Shown piece after piece: positions 33,356-41,277 of a stretch of 41,277 bases of DNA. Both the position numbers and the translations under genes were made by a program. Numbering within the stretch: the stretch's first letter is position 1; every line of letters begins with the position of its first letter. Source of the DNA: Bacillota bacterium (GTDB lineage: Bacteria > Planctomycetota > UBA8108 > UBA1146); NCBI GenBank assembly GCA_003973385.1, contig QNYK01000027.1, positions 1 to 41,277 on the forward strand, given 5' to 3'. The notes beneath the pieces are model-generated. The model saw nothing but the letters and a program-made list of their open reading frames with translations, had not been told where the DNA came from and searched no databases.

Positions 33356-34252
33356 CTACCAGACATCCGCTGCCTTGACCCGCTCGGTGGCGAGAGCTTC
33401 CTCGACACTCGGCGAGCACTCCAGTCCGATGTAGTCCCGGTATCCAAGATTCCACGCCTCCTTGAAAACCCGTGAGTACTGGATCTCCCCGGTGCCCGGC
33501 TCTCGACGACCAGGGTTGTCGGCCAGTTGCAGGTATCCGACCTGGTCCCAGCCTTCTCTCAGCCGGCGGCACAGATCTCCCTCGGTGATCTGCATGTGAT
33601 AGAGGTCCCAGTTGATCTTGACCATCGGGGAGTTGACCTCACTGCAAATTCGCACCGCCGGAGGACTGCCGTAAAGGCAATGGCCCTTGTGGTCCACTCG
33701 GATGTTCATCGGTTCGAGGATCAGCATCACTTGTGCATCTTCTGCCATCGGAGCAACCCTCTTGAGCGCCGTGATGATGTTTTCATGCATCTGTTCCTGG
33801 GTCATGCCGGGCTGGTCGTTTCCACCCACCACGGTCATCTTCCGAGCCTTGAGCTTGTTTGCCGTTTCGATGGATGCGGCGATCTCCTTCTCGAATCGAT
33901 CATGGTTCTTCGGATCATTCATGCCGGGGGAGAACCCCCACGCGGTGAACTGTGCCACCTCGACTCCGGTCTCCTCGCAGGCCTTGCGAATCTCTTCGAG
34001 GTTCTTTCCTCGCCAGGGCCACATCTCGACGGCGGGATACCCCAGTTCAGCAGCCGCTCGGATCCGGTCTTGATGTGGCCCTCCGCCGAATCTCCACATC
34101 TCGATGTTGACCGCAAATCGTGTCTTTCCCCAGGGCAACGGAATCCTGCCATCGCCGGCTTGCGCTGCAACCGCAGCACCGACGCTCCCTGTGGCACCCG
34201 CAGCAGCAAGGGCCGCAGCGGTGGTGAGGAAATCTCTTCTATCGATGCTCAT
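33356..34252 (-). CDS. Tat-exported hydroxypyruvate isomerase-like TIM barrel
   Basis: This 298-residue protein is a xylose-isomerase-type TIM barrel close to the Hyi/OtnI group, which isomerises hydroxypyruvate or related sugar acids with a divalent metal. The N-terminus carries a twin-arginine signal (DRRDFLTTAAALAAAG, first 20 residues), so a folded enzyme would be exported. Family phrases are ILEPMNIRVDHKGH (Glu ligand), VKINWDLYHMQITEGDL, YLQLADNPGRREPGTGEI and DYIGLECSPS (second Glu). GGAAGGA precedes ATG 34252. Exported sugar isomerase/epimerase paralogues are abundant in Planctomycetota, and their substrates are mostly unknown; a role in sugar-acid metabolism is inference. It is upstream of the DsbD-like gene by 12 bases and may be in the same transcript. 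Confidence 0.88.
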   Translation of the reverse strand: MSIDRRDFLTTAAALAAAGATGSVGAAVAAQAGDGRIPLPWGKTRFAVNIEMWRFGGGPHQDRIRAAAELGYPAVEMWPWRGKNLEEIRKACEETGVEVAQFTAWGFSPGMNDPKNHDRFEKEIAASIETANKLKARKMTVVGGNDQPGMTQEQMHENIITALKRVAPMAEDAQVMLILEPMNIRVDHKGHCLYGSPPAVRICSEVNSPMVKINWDLYHMQITEGDLCRRLREGWDQVGYLQLADNPGRREPGTGEIQYSRVFKEAWNLGYRDYIGLECSPSVEEALATERVKAADVW

Positions 34253-34349
34253 CCACCAGTCCTTCCGAAATGCAGGGCGTACTCGAAGATGATGTCACCG
34301 TGCCCCAGAGTCACGGTGGAAGCAAGCAGGCTGTTGCACCCGAGAGTGC

Positions 34350-35132
34350 TCAAACCTGGTATTCGCGACCCGGCTCCATCACCTCGACACCCGGCAACGA
34401 CAACGCGATCAGTTCCTCGACGATCTCGTCGTACTGATTCGCTTTCAGGTGTACGGCGAGAAGTTGTAGCTGGTCCGGATGCGGAGCCTTCGCTCGCTCG
34501 GTCTGGAAAGTGGTAGGGGTCAGGTGCTTCGAGACATCTGCGAGCCACTGAAGACGGCTCGGAAACGCCGACTCCAGCACTACCGTCGTCAATCCCGCCA
34601 CATCGTGACAGCGCTGCCAGATCTCATCGGTTGGACCGGTATCCGTGATGATGGCGCAGGCACTGGAATCATCCTCGACGATGTAAGCGACCGTTTCGAC
34701 GATGTGATCGACGGGAACCGCAGTGATCCTGACTCCCTCGACCTGCACCGGTGTGCCAGCCTCGATCACCTGCAATCGCATCAGGTCCTTGCCCGATTCA
34801 TCGCTGAGTCTGATGAAGTCGGGCCAGTGGCGATCATTGAGCAGGTCCTGACGCAGGCTGGCCGCTGTCGTCTCGGTGGCATAGATGGTCACTGGCGTTT
34901 CCGAGTCAGCACCCACTCCAAAGTGGGCATCGAGAAAGGTCGGCAAGCTGGCGACATGGTCACTGTGTGAGTGGGTGATGAAGATATGCCGAACCGCGAG
35001 CTGCTGGTCCAGATCGGCCTGAAATCCGATGCTCCCTGCATCGATGCAGATTCGCTCACCGATCAGATAGGAACTGAGGAGCTGAGCACGGCCTTCACCG
35101 CCTATCAGCGATGGGAGTAACTGAAGCCTCAC
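34350..35132 (-). CDS. Class II cyclic nucleotide phosphodiesterase-like metallo-beta-lactamase-fold enzyme
   Basis: This 260-residue cytoplasmic protein has a metallo-beta-lactamase fold. The metal-binding motif is THSHSDHV (His54, His56, Asp58, His59), the third region is VPVDHIVETVAYIVED, and the fourth is ITDTGPTDEIW. The C-terminal part (TTVVLESAFPSRLQWLADVS, then KHLTPTTFQ, and LAVHLKANQYDEIVEEL) matches the pattern of the class II cAMP phosphodiesterases (yeast PDE1, bacterial CpdP type) more than that of RNase Z or glyoxalase II. GTG 35132 starts three bases after the stop of the cyclic-nucleotide-binding-domain gene. I infer hydrolysis of a cyclic nucleotide or a related phosphodiester; activity is not shown by sequence alone. 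Confidence 0.84.
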   Translation of the reverse strand: MRLQLLPSLIGGEGRAQLLSSYLIGERICIDAGSIGFQADLDQQLAVRHIFITHSHSDHVASLPTFLDAHFGVGADSETPVTIYATETTAASLRQDLLNDRHWPDFIRLSDESGKDLMRLQVIEAGTPVQVEGVRITAVPVDHIVETVAYIVEDDSSACAIITDTGPTDEIWQRCHDVAGLTTVVLESAFPSRLQWLADVSKHLTPTTFQTERAKAPHPDQLQLLAVHLKANQYDEIVEELIALSLPGVEVMEPGREYQV

Positions 35133-35135
35133 TTC

Positions 35136-35579
35136 TCAGCTCACCCTTCTCTGGTCACTGGACTGGAGTCTCTTCGCGATGAGTCGCGCCAGCGCCAGCA
35201 CCATTTTAAAGACGGTGCGATCTTGCATCTCCAGCAACTCTCGAAACTTTGCGATGGAAAAAGCGCGCAGTCTCGATCGAGAAACAGCCACAACGGTGGC
35301 GGTATGTCGGTGGTCGTAAACCACTCCCATCTCGCCAAAGGAACTGAGGTCAGAGAGCCTCGCAAGAACCTGTGGGTTCTCGCCATCAGACTTGATCACA
35401 TCGAGAGTTCCCTCGGCGACGATGAAGAAGTGGCCAGGTATTTCACCCTCGAGTATCACCACATCCCCCGCCTCGACGATCATCTCTTCCGAGTAACCCA
35501 GTAGAGCGCCGATCTCCTCCGGCTGCAGTCCTTCGAAGAGTGGCACGGATGAGTATCGTTCGTACCTCGGTGCGTCCAT
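35136..35579 (-). CDS. Single-domain cyclic nucleotide-binding-domain protein
   Basis: This 147-residue protein is essentially one cNMP-binding (CAP_ED) domain: VPLFEGLQPEEIGALLGYSE, then ILEGEIPGHFFIVAEGTLDV, and the phosphate-binding cassette FGEMGVVYDHRHTATVVAVS. Glu83 is present, but the Arg that holds the cyclic phosphate in CAP and PKA aligns with His92, with Arg91 next to it. There is no helix-turn-helix, kinase or channel part, so it is not a CRP regulator; a Leu-rich C-terminal helix (about 120-140) may mediate partner contacts. ATG 35579 has CAGGAGCG upstream; an in-frame start at 35606 is weaker. It is encoded three bases before the phosphodiesterase-like gene, which suggests a nucleotide-signalling module. 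Confidence 0.88.
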   Translation of the reverse strand: MDAPRYERYSSVPLFEGLQPEEIGALLGYSEEMIVEAGDVVILEGEIPGHFFIVAEGTLDVIKSDGENPQVLARLSDLSSFGEMGVVYDHRHTATVVAVSRSRLRAFSIAKFRELLEMQDRTVFKMVLALARLIAKRLQSSDQRRVS

Positions 35580-35766
35580 CGTCGCTCCTGACTCGCCTCG
35601 ATCCATCGAGCACGACCGCGGTCCAGGTTCTGTCCCCGAGAACTACGCTACACCGCCCCATCGCCGCCGACAACAGGCGGCAAGAAGCAGGACCGACCTG
35701 CGTGGGTGGATGCGAGTTGATCTACATGATCTGCACCATCGGGATGCCGCAGGATGCCCGAAGCGA

Positions 35767-36645
35767 TCAGGCGCAGCCGGGGAAGGCGAGGCAGTCGAGT
35801 GGATCAGCCGTGGTGGTATCGAAACCACACCCAGGAAACGGGTTTGCCGGCGGAGGAGATCCCGAGCAAAACATGGCGCACAGTACCACCACCGCATCGG
35901 TGATCGAGATGTTGCCGCTATCATTGGCATCGAGTGCGTCGAGACAGGTGCTGGGAGTGCCGTTGAACAGGTAGTTGAGAATTCCCACCCCATCGGAAAG
36001 ATCGAGAACCCCATCGCCGCTGGCATCGCCACGGACCAGCAGCGCTCCCTCGTAGGGAGTCAAGGTCACCGAAACATCGACCCCCGACGGAACCACTGCC
36101 GCTCCCCCCACCACCACAACATTGGGGATCATCGGATCGCCAAGATCGTCGACGAACGCGACATCAGTGACGGTAGCCGTGCTGGCACCGGTGAGCGGAC
36201 CATCGACCAGCTGGATCTCGATCTCGAGCAGTGGAGTATCCACATCGAAGATCAGCGTCCAGGCGCCTGTGAAGGAGTAGACGATCCCCTGGGTGACTCC
36301 ATTGGCAAAGATGTTGACATCATCGAACTGTGGAGCCGCCCCGTCCGGTCCCGTCACCAAGGTCGTGGTCGAGGTGATCTGAAGCAGATCGGGATCGTTG
36401 CCGATGCCGAGCTGGTAGCCCTGGGTCAGTGCTGCATCTCCGAGGGTCTGGAGGGCAGAAACCACCGAGGTGAAGCCAAACGCGGCTGGATCGGTGCTGG
36501 AGTAATCGACATCGCTGCCGCTGACGCTGAGCTGAAACTCGACCGGATCCTGCCCCTGCAGGGAGATCCCCGGGATCAGCAACGCCACCAGCAACATCGC
36601 TGGAAGAAATCGGGTCAGGCCGTAGTTGTGGTGTCTCTGGTTCAT
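35767..36645 (-). CDS. Secreted protein with cohesin-like domain and dockerin-like repeats
   Basis: This 292-residue protein has a signal peptide (about 1-32), one cohesin-like beta domain (about 35-195) with a YQLGIGNDPDLLQI strand and a QGIVYSFTG strand similar to those of the protein at 18390-19724, and a C-terminal dockerin-like pair: RGDASGDGVLDLSDGVGIL and DANDSGNISITDAVVVL. It ends in a Cys-containing tail (NPFPGCGF, then DPLDCLAFPGCA). ATG 36645 has GGAG ten bases upstream; an in-frame ATG at 36660, four bases after the stop of the preceding gene, is the alternative. It is the distal gene of a pair with the 36665-39646 gene. Function is likely at the cell surface, but nothing specifies a ligand. 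Confidence 0.84.
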   Translation of the reverse strand: MNQRHHNYGLTRFLPAMLLVALLIPGISLQGQDPVEFQLSVSGSDVDYSSTDPAAFGFTSVVSALQTLGDAALTQGYQLGIGNDPDLLQITSTTTLVTGPDGAAPQFDDVNIFANGVTQGIVYSFTGAWTLIFDVDTPLLEIEIQLVDGPLTGASTATVTDVAFVDDLGDPMIPNVVVVGGAAVVPSGVDVSVTLTPYEGALLVRGDASGDGVLDLSDGVGILNYLFNGTPSTCLDALDANDSGNISITDAVVVLCAMFCSGSPPPANPFPGCGFDTTTADPLDCLAFPGCA

Positions 36646-36664
36646 CTGGATCAACTCCATTTCA

Positions 36665-39646
36665 CTACGGGCACGGGGTCACACTGGACGGGGTCGGATC
36701 AGGACCGGCTACATCGAACGGTTCCGGCGGTTGCGGACCGTTATTGAACAGGAATGTGAGCAGGAAGATCGTATCCGCGATGTCGACCAGGTTGTCATCG
36801 TTGGCATCGAGACGGGCGAAACACTCCGGTGCAGGACCGTTGACGAACAGGTAACTGAGCTCATAGATGGGGTCTCCGATGTCGACCACTCCATCCTCGT
36901 TGGGATCGCCACGGGTGAAGTTGCCGGTCACCTGGACCTCGTAGACGGTGCCATCGCTATTTCCAGTGATGATGAAGTTCTCGCCGTCGAACAAGATGCC
37001 ACCCGGATCATCGATGGCGGCAAGAGTGATCCCTTCGCCGACCTGGGTCGCGACCCCTCCCGACACCGAGACCTCGATGATCTCGAGGGTGCCGTCGGCA
37101 GTCTGGCTCGTGATGTAGATCGGTGCCGTACAGTCGCCCCCCGCCCAAGGGGGACCCGGGCTCGGGGGGCAGTTGCCGGTGGTGCAGCCCTTCTGCTGCG
37201 CTCCCTGAATGGGGTGCGGGAACGATTGCTCCGCGTTGATGGCACCATCTCCGCCGTGCAACATGCCATAGATCTCACAACTGTCAGGGCCCGTGATGTA
37301 CATCGTCTCCGAATCCTCGTCGTAGCCCATGCCTCCCGACTTTCCGGCGATCGCCCCCGGCAAGAACTTGGGACCGTTGGGAACCGCAGGCAGCGGGTTG
37401 TAGAGGAAGTAGTCGCGGATGTAGTCGCCGATCAGGGTGATCTCGATCAGGTGCATCTGGCCACCGGATGAGCCGTTGCCCACCACCAGCGTGTCCTGGC
37501 CTACGAATCCATTCTCGATGAAGGCGATGCCGGTGACCGGCTCCCCATCCACGAACGGACTCTGGATCACCGCCAGCACCATGAAGTCCTCATTGCAGGG
37601 GTAGATCTTGCCGTTGACAGCATCGGAGAGGTAGTACTTGGCCTCGCCCGGCTGCGGATTGGGATCGGCAGTGATGTCGTAGATCTCGGTCAGTTCGCCC
37701 TCTTCGCTGCCCGGCACATCGATCGGTGTCTCGCTTGCGGTCTCGCCGCCGCCGACCACCAGCACGGTACTCAGACAATCGGAACTTCCTCCCAAGATCA
37801 CGATGATGTCGTATTCATGAACACCGTCGGGCAGGCCATCGCCGCCATTTTCATCGATCCAGCTGGTCGCAGTGCCCTCGATCACCACCGGATCGCCCGC
37901 GACCCCATCGGTGGTGCGGGTGATCTCGTAAAATTGAGGAAAGTCCGCCGTCGGAGAACTCCAGGTCCACTCGAGGAAGGCAAAGTGATTGTCGCCGATG
38001 ATCACGCCCGAGAAACTGTCCACCGGCGGCGTGTAGTCGGGAACCTCATCGGTCGGATCGTCGGCTGAATCGAACGGGTTCGAGCCGGCCGCCTGCTCGT
38101 TGATGTTGGAATAATCGTCGCCGTCGAAATCAGCATCGGGAAAGGCGGACACGGCAGGCACCGCTGCCGAGTTCTCGGTCAGCAGAATCGTCAGGCCAGC
38201 GAAAGTCAGATCGACGCCGGTCGGGCTGCCATCTGCATTGTAAGAGGTGAGCGTGGCATCGTTGGTGCCCGCCTCCTGGCCGGCGATCCACAGCTGGCGA
38301 TCGCCATCCCAGGCGATGCTGCCAACTCCTCGGTTGTGAGTCATCGTCTCGGCCGCGACCACGACATCGTCGTGATGCCAGTCGTACTGGAAGACCTGAT
38401 TGCTCGACGGATTGAGCACCGCGATGCGGTCGATGCGCTCATCGCCTGCCTGGATGGTCGTCACTGCCAGTTTCGTCGGTGCGATGCCCGGCGGCAGTTC
38501 GACATACGCGGCCTTCGAACCATCGGCGACTCGCCTGTCGACACGGCCAAGGTGGAGCACGTACACCGATCCGCCCGGTCCCGCAGCGAGGTCCTGGATC
38601 GGATATCCTGGACCCGTATCGACATCGACGACCACGTTTCCATTGGACTGGATGCGCAGCAAACTCTCGCCACCTCCCAACCAACTGGTCGATCCCGGGC
38701 CGGCAGCGAAGTGGATCAGATCAAAGGGGGCGGACCCGATATCGAGGGCCGTTCCCAACACACCGTCGGGGCCATTTCCCTGTTCATCACCTCCAAACAG
38801 CACGGTCCCATCGTTGTGCATCACCTGAAGCGTGCCATCGGAGTGGGTGACGAAGATACCATTTCCACCCAGTGGACCCAGAGCGCGCGGCTCGGGTCCG
38901 GTACTGACGACGATCTTCGGCTCCGGCTGGATGCCGACTCGGCACACCGTCTGGGTCTCCGCCATCAGCAGCCACGTATGACCATTACCATCGACTATCA
39001 AGTCGGTCGGAGCGCCCGGCGATGTGACTTCCGATTCGAGTAGCACTCCATCGGGAGTGTATGCACTGAAAGAGCCAGGGAAGGCGACTCGTATCCGGTT
39101 GGTCGGCGATCCGTCGGGATCCGGACTCAGCACCGCCACTCCTCCCGGCGAGACCGTTGGAGTGATCTCGGTCGCATCGGGCAGGGCGAACACGACATCG
39201 ATGGGTGGATTGCCGGCGGTTCCCGGTGTCACCGTGGCGAAAAACCCCACGCCCGCCGCCAGCACATCATACGAGGCATAGGCGACCAGGCTCGGACCTC
39301 CGACGGGGATCACCTCTTCGAGCTGGAAGTTGATCAGCACACCGAAGGCGATTCCTTCCGGAGTGACGGATGATCCGATGAAATCGGGAATCACAGCACC
39401 GGCATATGAGATCCCGGTGGGGTTCAGCGAGGAAGCCTCGTGAAGGAGACCGAAAGAGTATGCGGCGATATCTACGTCGTTCTCGATAAAGATCGGGAGG
39501 ATCACCGACTGCCCCGCAGTCGAGGCCGTGGTACCTACCGAAACGACATTATCAGCCCGTAGCGAGCCATCCTGCAGCAACGCTGCCGACAGCACGATCA
39601 GGCCCAACCACCACCGAGATGCGAGGTGGCGTCTCTGCATCTTCAT
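36665..39646 (-). CDS. Large secreted protein with beta-propeller-like regions and dockerin-like repeats
   Basis: This 993-residue protein starts at ATG 39646, five bases after GGGGAGG, with a signal peptide (about 1-30). An N-terminal cohesin-like domain (about 32-170) is followed by a region with propeller-like repeats (about 190-500: GNGHTWLLMAETQTVCRVG, then LAAGPGGSVYVLHLGRVD and GDRQLWIAGQEAGT), an Asp-rich calcium-binding-like stretch (FPDADFDGDDYSNINEQAAG), a fibronectin-type-III-like domain (about 560-640) and a second propeller-like region (about 680-915). A dockerin-like pair (PNEDGVVDIGDPIYEL and DANDDNLVDIADTIFLL) and a Pro-rich tail ending in PCP complete it. No catalytic motif is seen. 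It heads a two-gene unit with the smaller dockerin-like gene. The upstream 231 bases presumably hold its promoter, though I cannot pick one with confidence. Confidence 0.85.
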   Translation of the reverse strand: MKMQRRHLASRWWLGLIVLSAALLQDGSLRADNVVSVGTTASTAGQSVILPIFIENDVDIAAYSFGLLHEASSLNPTGISYAGAVIPDFIGSSVTPEGIAFGVLINFQLEEVIPVGGPSLVAYASYDVLAAGVGFFATVTPGTAGNPPIDVVFALPDATEITPTVSPGGVAVLSPDPDGSPTNRIRVAFPGSFSAYTPDGVLLESEVTSPGAPTDLIVDGNGHTWLLMAETQTVCRVGIQPEPKIVVSTGPEPRALGPLGGNGIFVTHSDGTLQVMHNDGTVLFGGDEQGNGPDGVLGTALDIGSAPFDLIHFAAGPGSTSWLGGGESLLRIQSNGNVVVDVDTGPGYPIQDLAAGPGGSVYVLHLGRVDRRVADGSKAAYVELPPGIAPTKLAVTTIQAGDERIDRIAVLNPSSNQVFQYDWHHDDVVVAAETMTHNRGVGSIAWDGDRQLWIAGQEAGTNDATLTSYNADGSPTGVDLTFAGLTILLTENSAAVPAVSAFPDADFDGDDYSNINEQAAGSNPFDSADDPTDEVPDYTPPVDSFSGVIIGDNHFAFLEWTWSSPTADFPQFYEITRTTDGVAGDPVVIEGTATSWIDENGGDGLPDGVHEYDIIVILGGSSDCLSTVLVVGGGETASETPIDVPGSEEGELTEIYDITADPNPQPGEAKYYLSDAVNGKIYPCNEDFMVLAVIQSPFVDGEPVTGIAFIENGFVGQDTLVVGNGSSGGQMHLIEITLIGDYIRDYFLYNPLPAVPNGPKFLPGAIAGKSGGMGYDEDSETMYITGPDSCEIYGMLHGGDGAINAEQSFPHPIQGAQQKGCTTGNCPPSPGPPWAGGDCTAPIYITSQTADGTLEIIEVSVSGGVATQVGEGITLAAIDDPGGILFDGENFIITGNSDGTVYEVQVTGNFTRGDPNEDGVVDIGDPIYELSYLFVNGPAPECFARLDANDDNLVDIADTIFLLTFLFNNGPQPPEPFDVAGPDPTPSSVTPCP

Positions 39647-39877
39647 CTGGTCCTCCCCGGGGTTTGAACCCCGATAAACCATCCCAATCGAATTCTCCCG
39701 AGGACCCAACATCCGGAAATCTACCCCCACTGGCACCTGGTTGGCCGACCAAAATCGACGCAACTACAGTGGCCAGTTCAAGTTGGCAGATAGGTCCTCC
39801 ATATCACATTGTACGCCTATATCCGGATCTAGGAACCACCCGGACACGATATCTTGGCCGCAGATGGCCACATCGGA

Positions 39878-41277
39878 CTATTCCTCGATTCGCCCCAGCC
39901 TCGCGCGCAGAAAGCGGCGCCGATCCGCCGCTCGTAGAATGCGGCCAGCGCGCTCCTCGACGGCCAATACCGCTCTTTCCTCCCAGATCTCCCTCTGCTC
40001 GGAACCCTCCGGCTCGAGGCTCGCACGTGCAGATATGACCATATCGAGGGGCACTCCCGGGGGCAGATCGGTCTCCTCGAGGATCGGTTCCAGCAATGTC
40101 AACGCGGTCTCTCGATCGGGTGCGACCAGCGCCAGGGAAGCGCTCAGCAGGCACCGATGCCGCGAGAAGGCGATCCCCTCCAGCTTGCCGATCAGCTGCT
40201 TCGCCTCTTCAATCCTGGCCGCTTCCAGCGCTTGCCCCTGCAACTGCGCATGGCGACAGCAAAGCGTGAACCACAGCACCATCAGATCGGGATCCTGTTC
40301 ATCCGTATCGGAATTGATCCCCACAGCGCCGAGATCTACATCCGCCGGGTCCTCTCCCATCGACAGGCGGTTGAGTGCAGTACGGATGCTGCCCTCCAGA
40401 ATCAGCATCGCGTCATCGATCTCTCTGGCAATTTCCTGTGCTCGTTCGTTGGTGATCTGGGCTTCCTTCCAGTCCCCCATCGTTGCGTGGATCTCGACCA
40501 GGTCGAGGCAACTGCGCGCTTCCCCGGCGCGATCTCCGATGGCATGACGCACGTCGATCGAGCGCTGAAGACAATCGGCAGAGACATCGAAACGGCCCAG
40601 CAGTCTCTCCACTTCGGCCAGGTTTCGATAATTACGCCCCAGTCCACGCCTGTTCTGGAGCAGTCGGAAGGTCTCGATCGCCTGGCTATACATCGAGGAG
40701 GCTTCTTCGAGTTTGCCCTGGTAAAAACCGACATTGGCGAGCACGACTCGACAGATCGTCTCCATGTCAAGATGACCGAATCTGCGGAAGATCTCGATCG
40801 CCCTCTCGGCGCAATCTCGTGCAGTGTCGATCTCCCCGAAGGGATCGATGCGGAGGTAGAGATTGCCCAGATTACCGAGCAGCCTCGCCTGGCCCAGTTC
40901 GTCATCGAGTTCCTCCGCGATGGCGATGCCTTTCTGGTACTCGGTCACGGCCTCGGCACCGCGGCCCTGCTTGGAAAGTCCCAGCGCCAGGTTGATCTGG
41001 AAACGCTGTGCCAGTTCGCTGGCCCCGGACTGTTCCACCACATCGCGTAAGCCTTCCAGGATCGACAGCGAGGCGACCGGGTCACCGCGGCGATCATGGA
41101 TCTCCGACTGCAGGATCTGCTTCTGCACCTGGACATCCTGCTGTTCGGGGTCGATCTGCTGCAGGTAATTCTCGCAGGCGTCCTGATCGCCCAGTTTGAT
41201 ACAGACACGCGCCGCCGCGATCAGATACTGGCCCCGGTTCGGCTCATCCAGTTGTGCCCCATCCTCGAGTACAGCGT
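39878..41277 (-). CDS. C-terminal part of a tetratricopeptide-repeat protein
   Basis: The frame is open to the right edge (from base 41275 inward), so the N-terminal part is outside. The visible 465 residues are almost entirely helical TPR-type repeats: ARLLGNLGNLYLRIDPFGE, ETICRVVLANVGFYQGKLEE, GRNYRNLAEVERLLGRFDV and ARSCLDLVEIHATMGDWKEA are successive units of the 40-residue type seen in regulatory TPR proteins. The chain ends in an Arg/Glu-rich helix (RRFLRARLGRIEE). In Planctomycetota such C-terminal TPR arrays often follow a Ser/Thr kinase or AAA/NB-ARC-type ATPase domain, but that part is not in the window, so it is only a possibility. It is not near other genes on its strand (231-base gap to the next). 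Confidence 0.82.
   Translation of the reverse strand, partial: AVLEDGAQLDEPNRGQYLIAAARVCIKLGDQDACENYLQQIDPEQQDVQVQKQILQSEIHDRRGDPVASLSILEGLRDVVEQSGASELAQRFQINLALGLSKQGRGAEAVTEYQKGIAIAEELDDELGQARLLGNLGNLYLRIDPFGEIDTARDCAERAIEIFRRFGHLDMETICRVVLANVGFYQGKLEEASSMYSQAIETFRLLQNRRGLGRNYRNLAEVERLLGRFDVSADCLQRSIDVRHAIGDRAGEARSCLDLVEIHATMGDWKEAQITNERAQEIAREIDDAMLILEGSIRTALNRLSMGEDPADVDLGAVGINSDTDEQDPDLMVLWFTLCCRHAQLQGQALEAARIEEAKQLIGKLEGIAFSRHRCLLSASLALVAPDRETALTLLEPILEETDLPPGVPLDMVISARASLEPEGSEQREIWEERAVLAVEERAGRILRAADRRRFLRARLGRIEE

Noticed and set aside
34296-34318. Hairpin CACCGTG/CACGGTG downstream of the phosphodiesterase-like gene
   Set aside because: The seven-base-pair stem is not followed by a T tract, and the next gene starts only about 45 bases on.
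33527-34516. Long plus-strand open frame (329 codons)
   Set aside because: It covers the Hyi-like gene and part of the phosphodiesterase-like gene in antisense, and has no domain or credible start.
35663-35681. Hairpin GCCGCC/GGCGGC in the gap before the cNMP-domain gene
   Set aside because: The six-base-pair stem has no T tract on either strand and is compatible with chance in GC-rich DNA.
35710-36747. Long plus-strand open frame (345 codons) opposite the dockerin-like gene
   Set aside because: It lies opposite a gene with a signal peptide and calcium-loop repeats. Its translation is Arg/His/Asp-rich with no recognisable domain, as expected for a mirror frame in GC-rich DNA.
39780-39840. 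TACAAT hexamer upstream of the large dockerin-like gene as a possible -10 box
   Set aside because: No acceptable -35 element was found at 16-18 bases, so the promoter call is not supported.
1-41277. CRISPR arrays, tRNA or rRNA genes, insertion sequences, prophage genes
   Set aside because: I looked for regularly spaced repeats, tRNA arm patterns and transposase or integrase motifs and saw none.

Overview
The window looks like a chromosomal stretch from an uncultivated or marine member of the Planctomycetota (or a close PVC relative). The grounds are the paired DUF1588/DUF1585 cytochrome and DUF1552 Tat protein at the left edge, three secreted proteins ending in dockerin-like repeats with a Cys-containing tail, a Tat-exported hydroxypyruvate-isomerase-like protein, and many exported hydrolases and lipoproteins. 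I see no tRNA, rRNA, CRISPR array, transposase or phage gene. There are 29 protein genes, two of them cut by the window edges, and no gap longer than about 250 bases. The larger gaps (1885-2113, 18147-18389, 20481-20727, 39647-39877) hold promoter space but no gene I can support.

Layout. 1-1884: tail of the cytochrome protein, then the DUF1552 protein (+). 2114-8290: complete RND efflux operon (+): inner-membrane pump, periplasmic adaptor, outer-membrane lipoprotein channel. 8302-14505 (-): a tightly overlapping four-gene ABC unit (extracytoplasmic membrane protein, ATPase, FtsX/MacB-type permease, ZnuA-like lipoprotein), followed by a sialate O-acetylesterase. 14520-18146 (-): M28 peptidase with PDZ domain, and glutaminyl-tRNA synthetase. 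18390-19724 (+): dockerin-like secreted protein. 19818-20480 (-): endonuclease III. 20728-26520 (+): Lon N-domain protein, unknown lipoprotein, transglutaminase lipoprotein with a CDGSH iron-sulfur protein, M1 metallopeptidase. 26525-35579 (-): anchored low-complexity protein, GH95 fucosidase, redoxin with a DsbD-N-like protein, Hyi-like TIM barrel, and a cyclic-nucleotide-phosphodiesterase-like enzyme with a cyclic-nucleotide-binding-domain protein. 35767-39646 (-): two dockerin-like secreted proteins. 39878-41277 (-): C-terminal part of a TPR protein.

How it fits together. Two glycan-degrading enzymes (sialate O-acetylesterase and GH95 fucosidase) share a beta-sandwich-like domain and suggest use of fucosylated or acetylated glycans. 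The most unusual unit is the 10396-14505 ABC cluster. It joins a solute-binding protein of the zinc/manganese type, which lacks two of the usual metal histidines, to a mechanotransmission-type permease and ATPase. Every non-ATPase member carries short His-rich motifs on its predicted outer face. I regard it as the best candidate for an undescribed or poorly described system here. Other leads are the recurring Cys-containing C-terminal tail on the dockerin-like proteins, an endonuclease III with an altered iron-sulfur motif, and the two-gene phosphodiesterase-like/cNMP-domain module. Starts were chosen from visible Shine-Dalgarno sequences, signal peptides and overlaps; family names are from sequence recognition without a database search.
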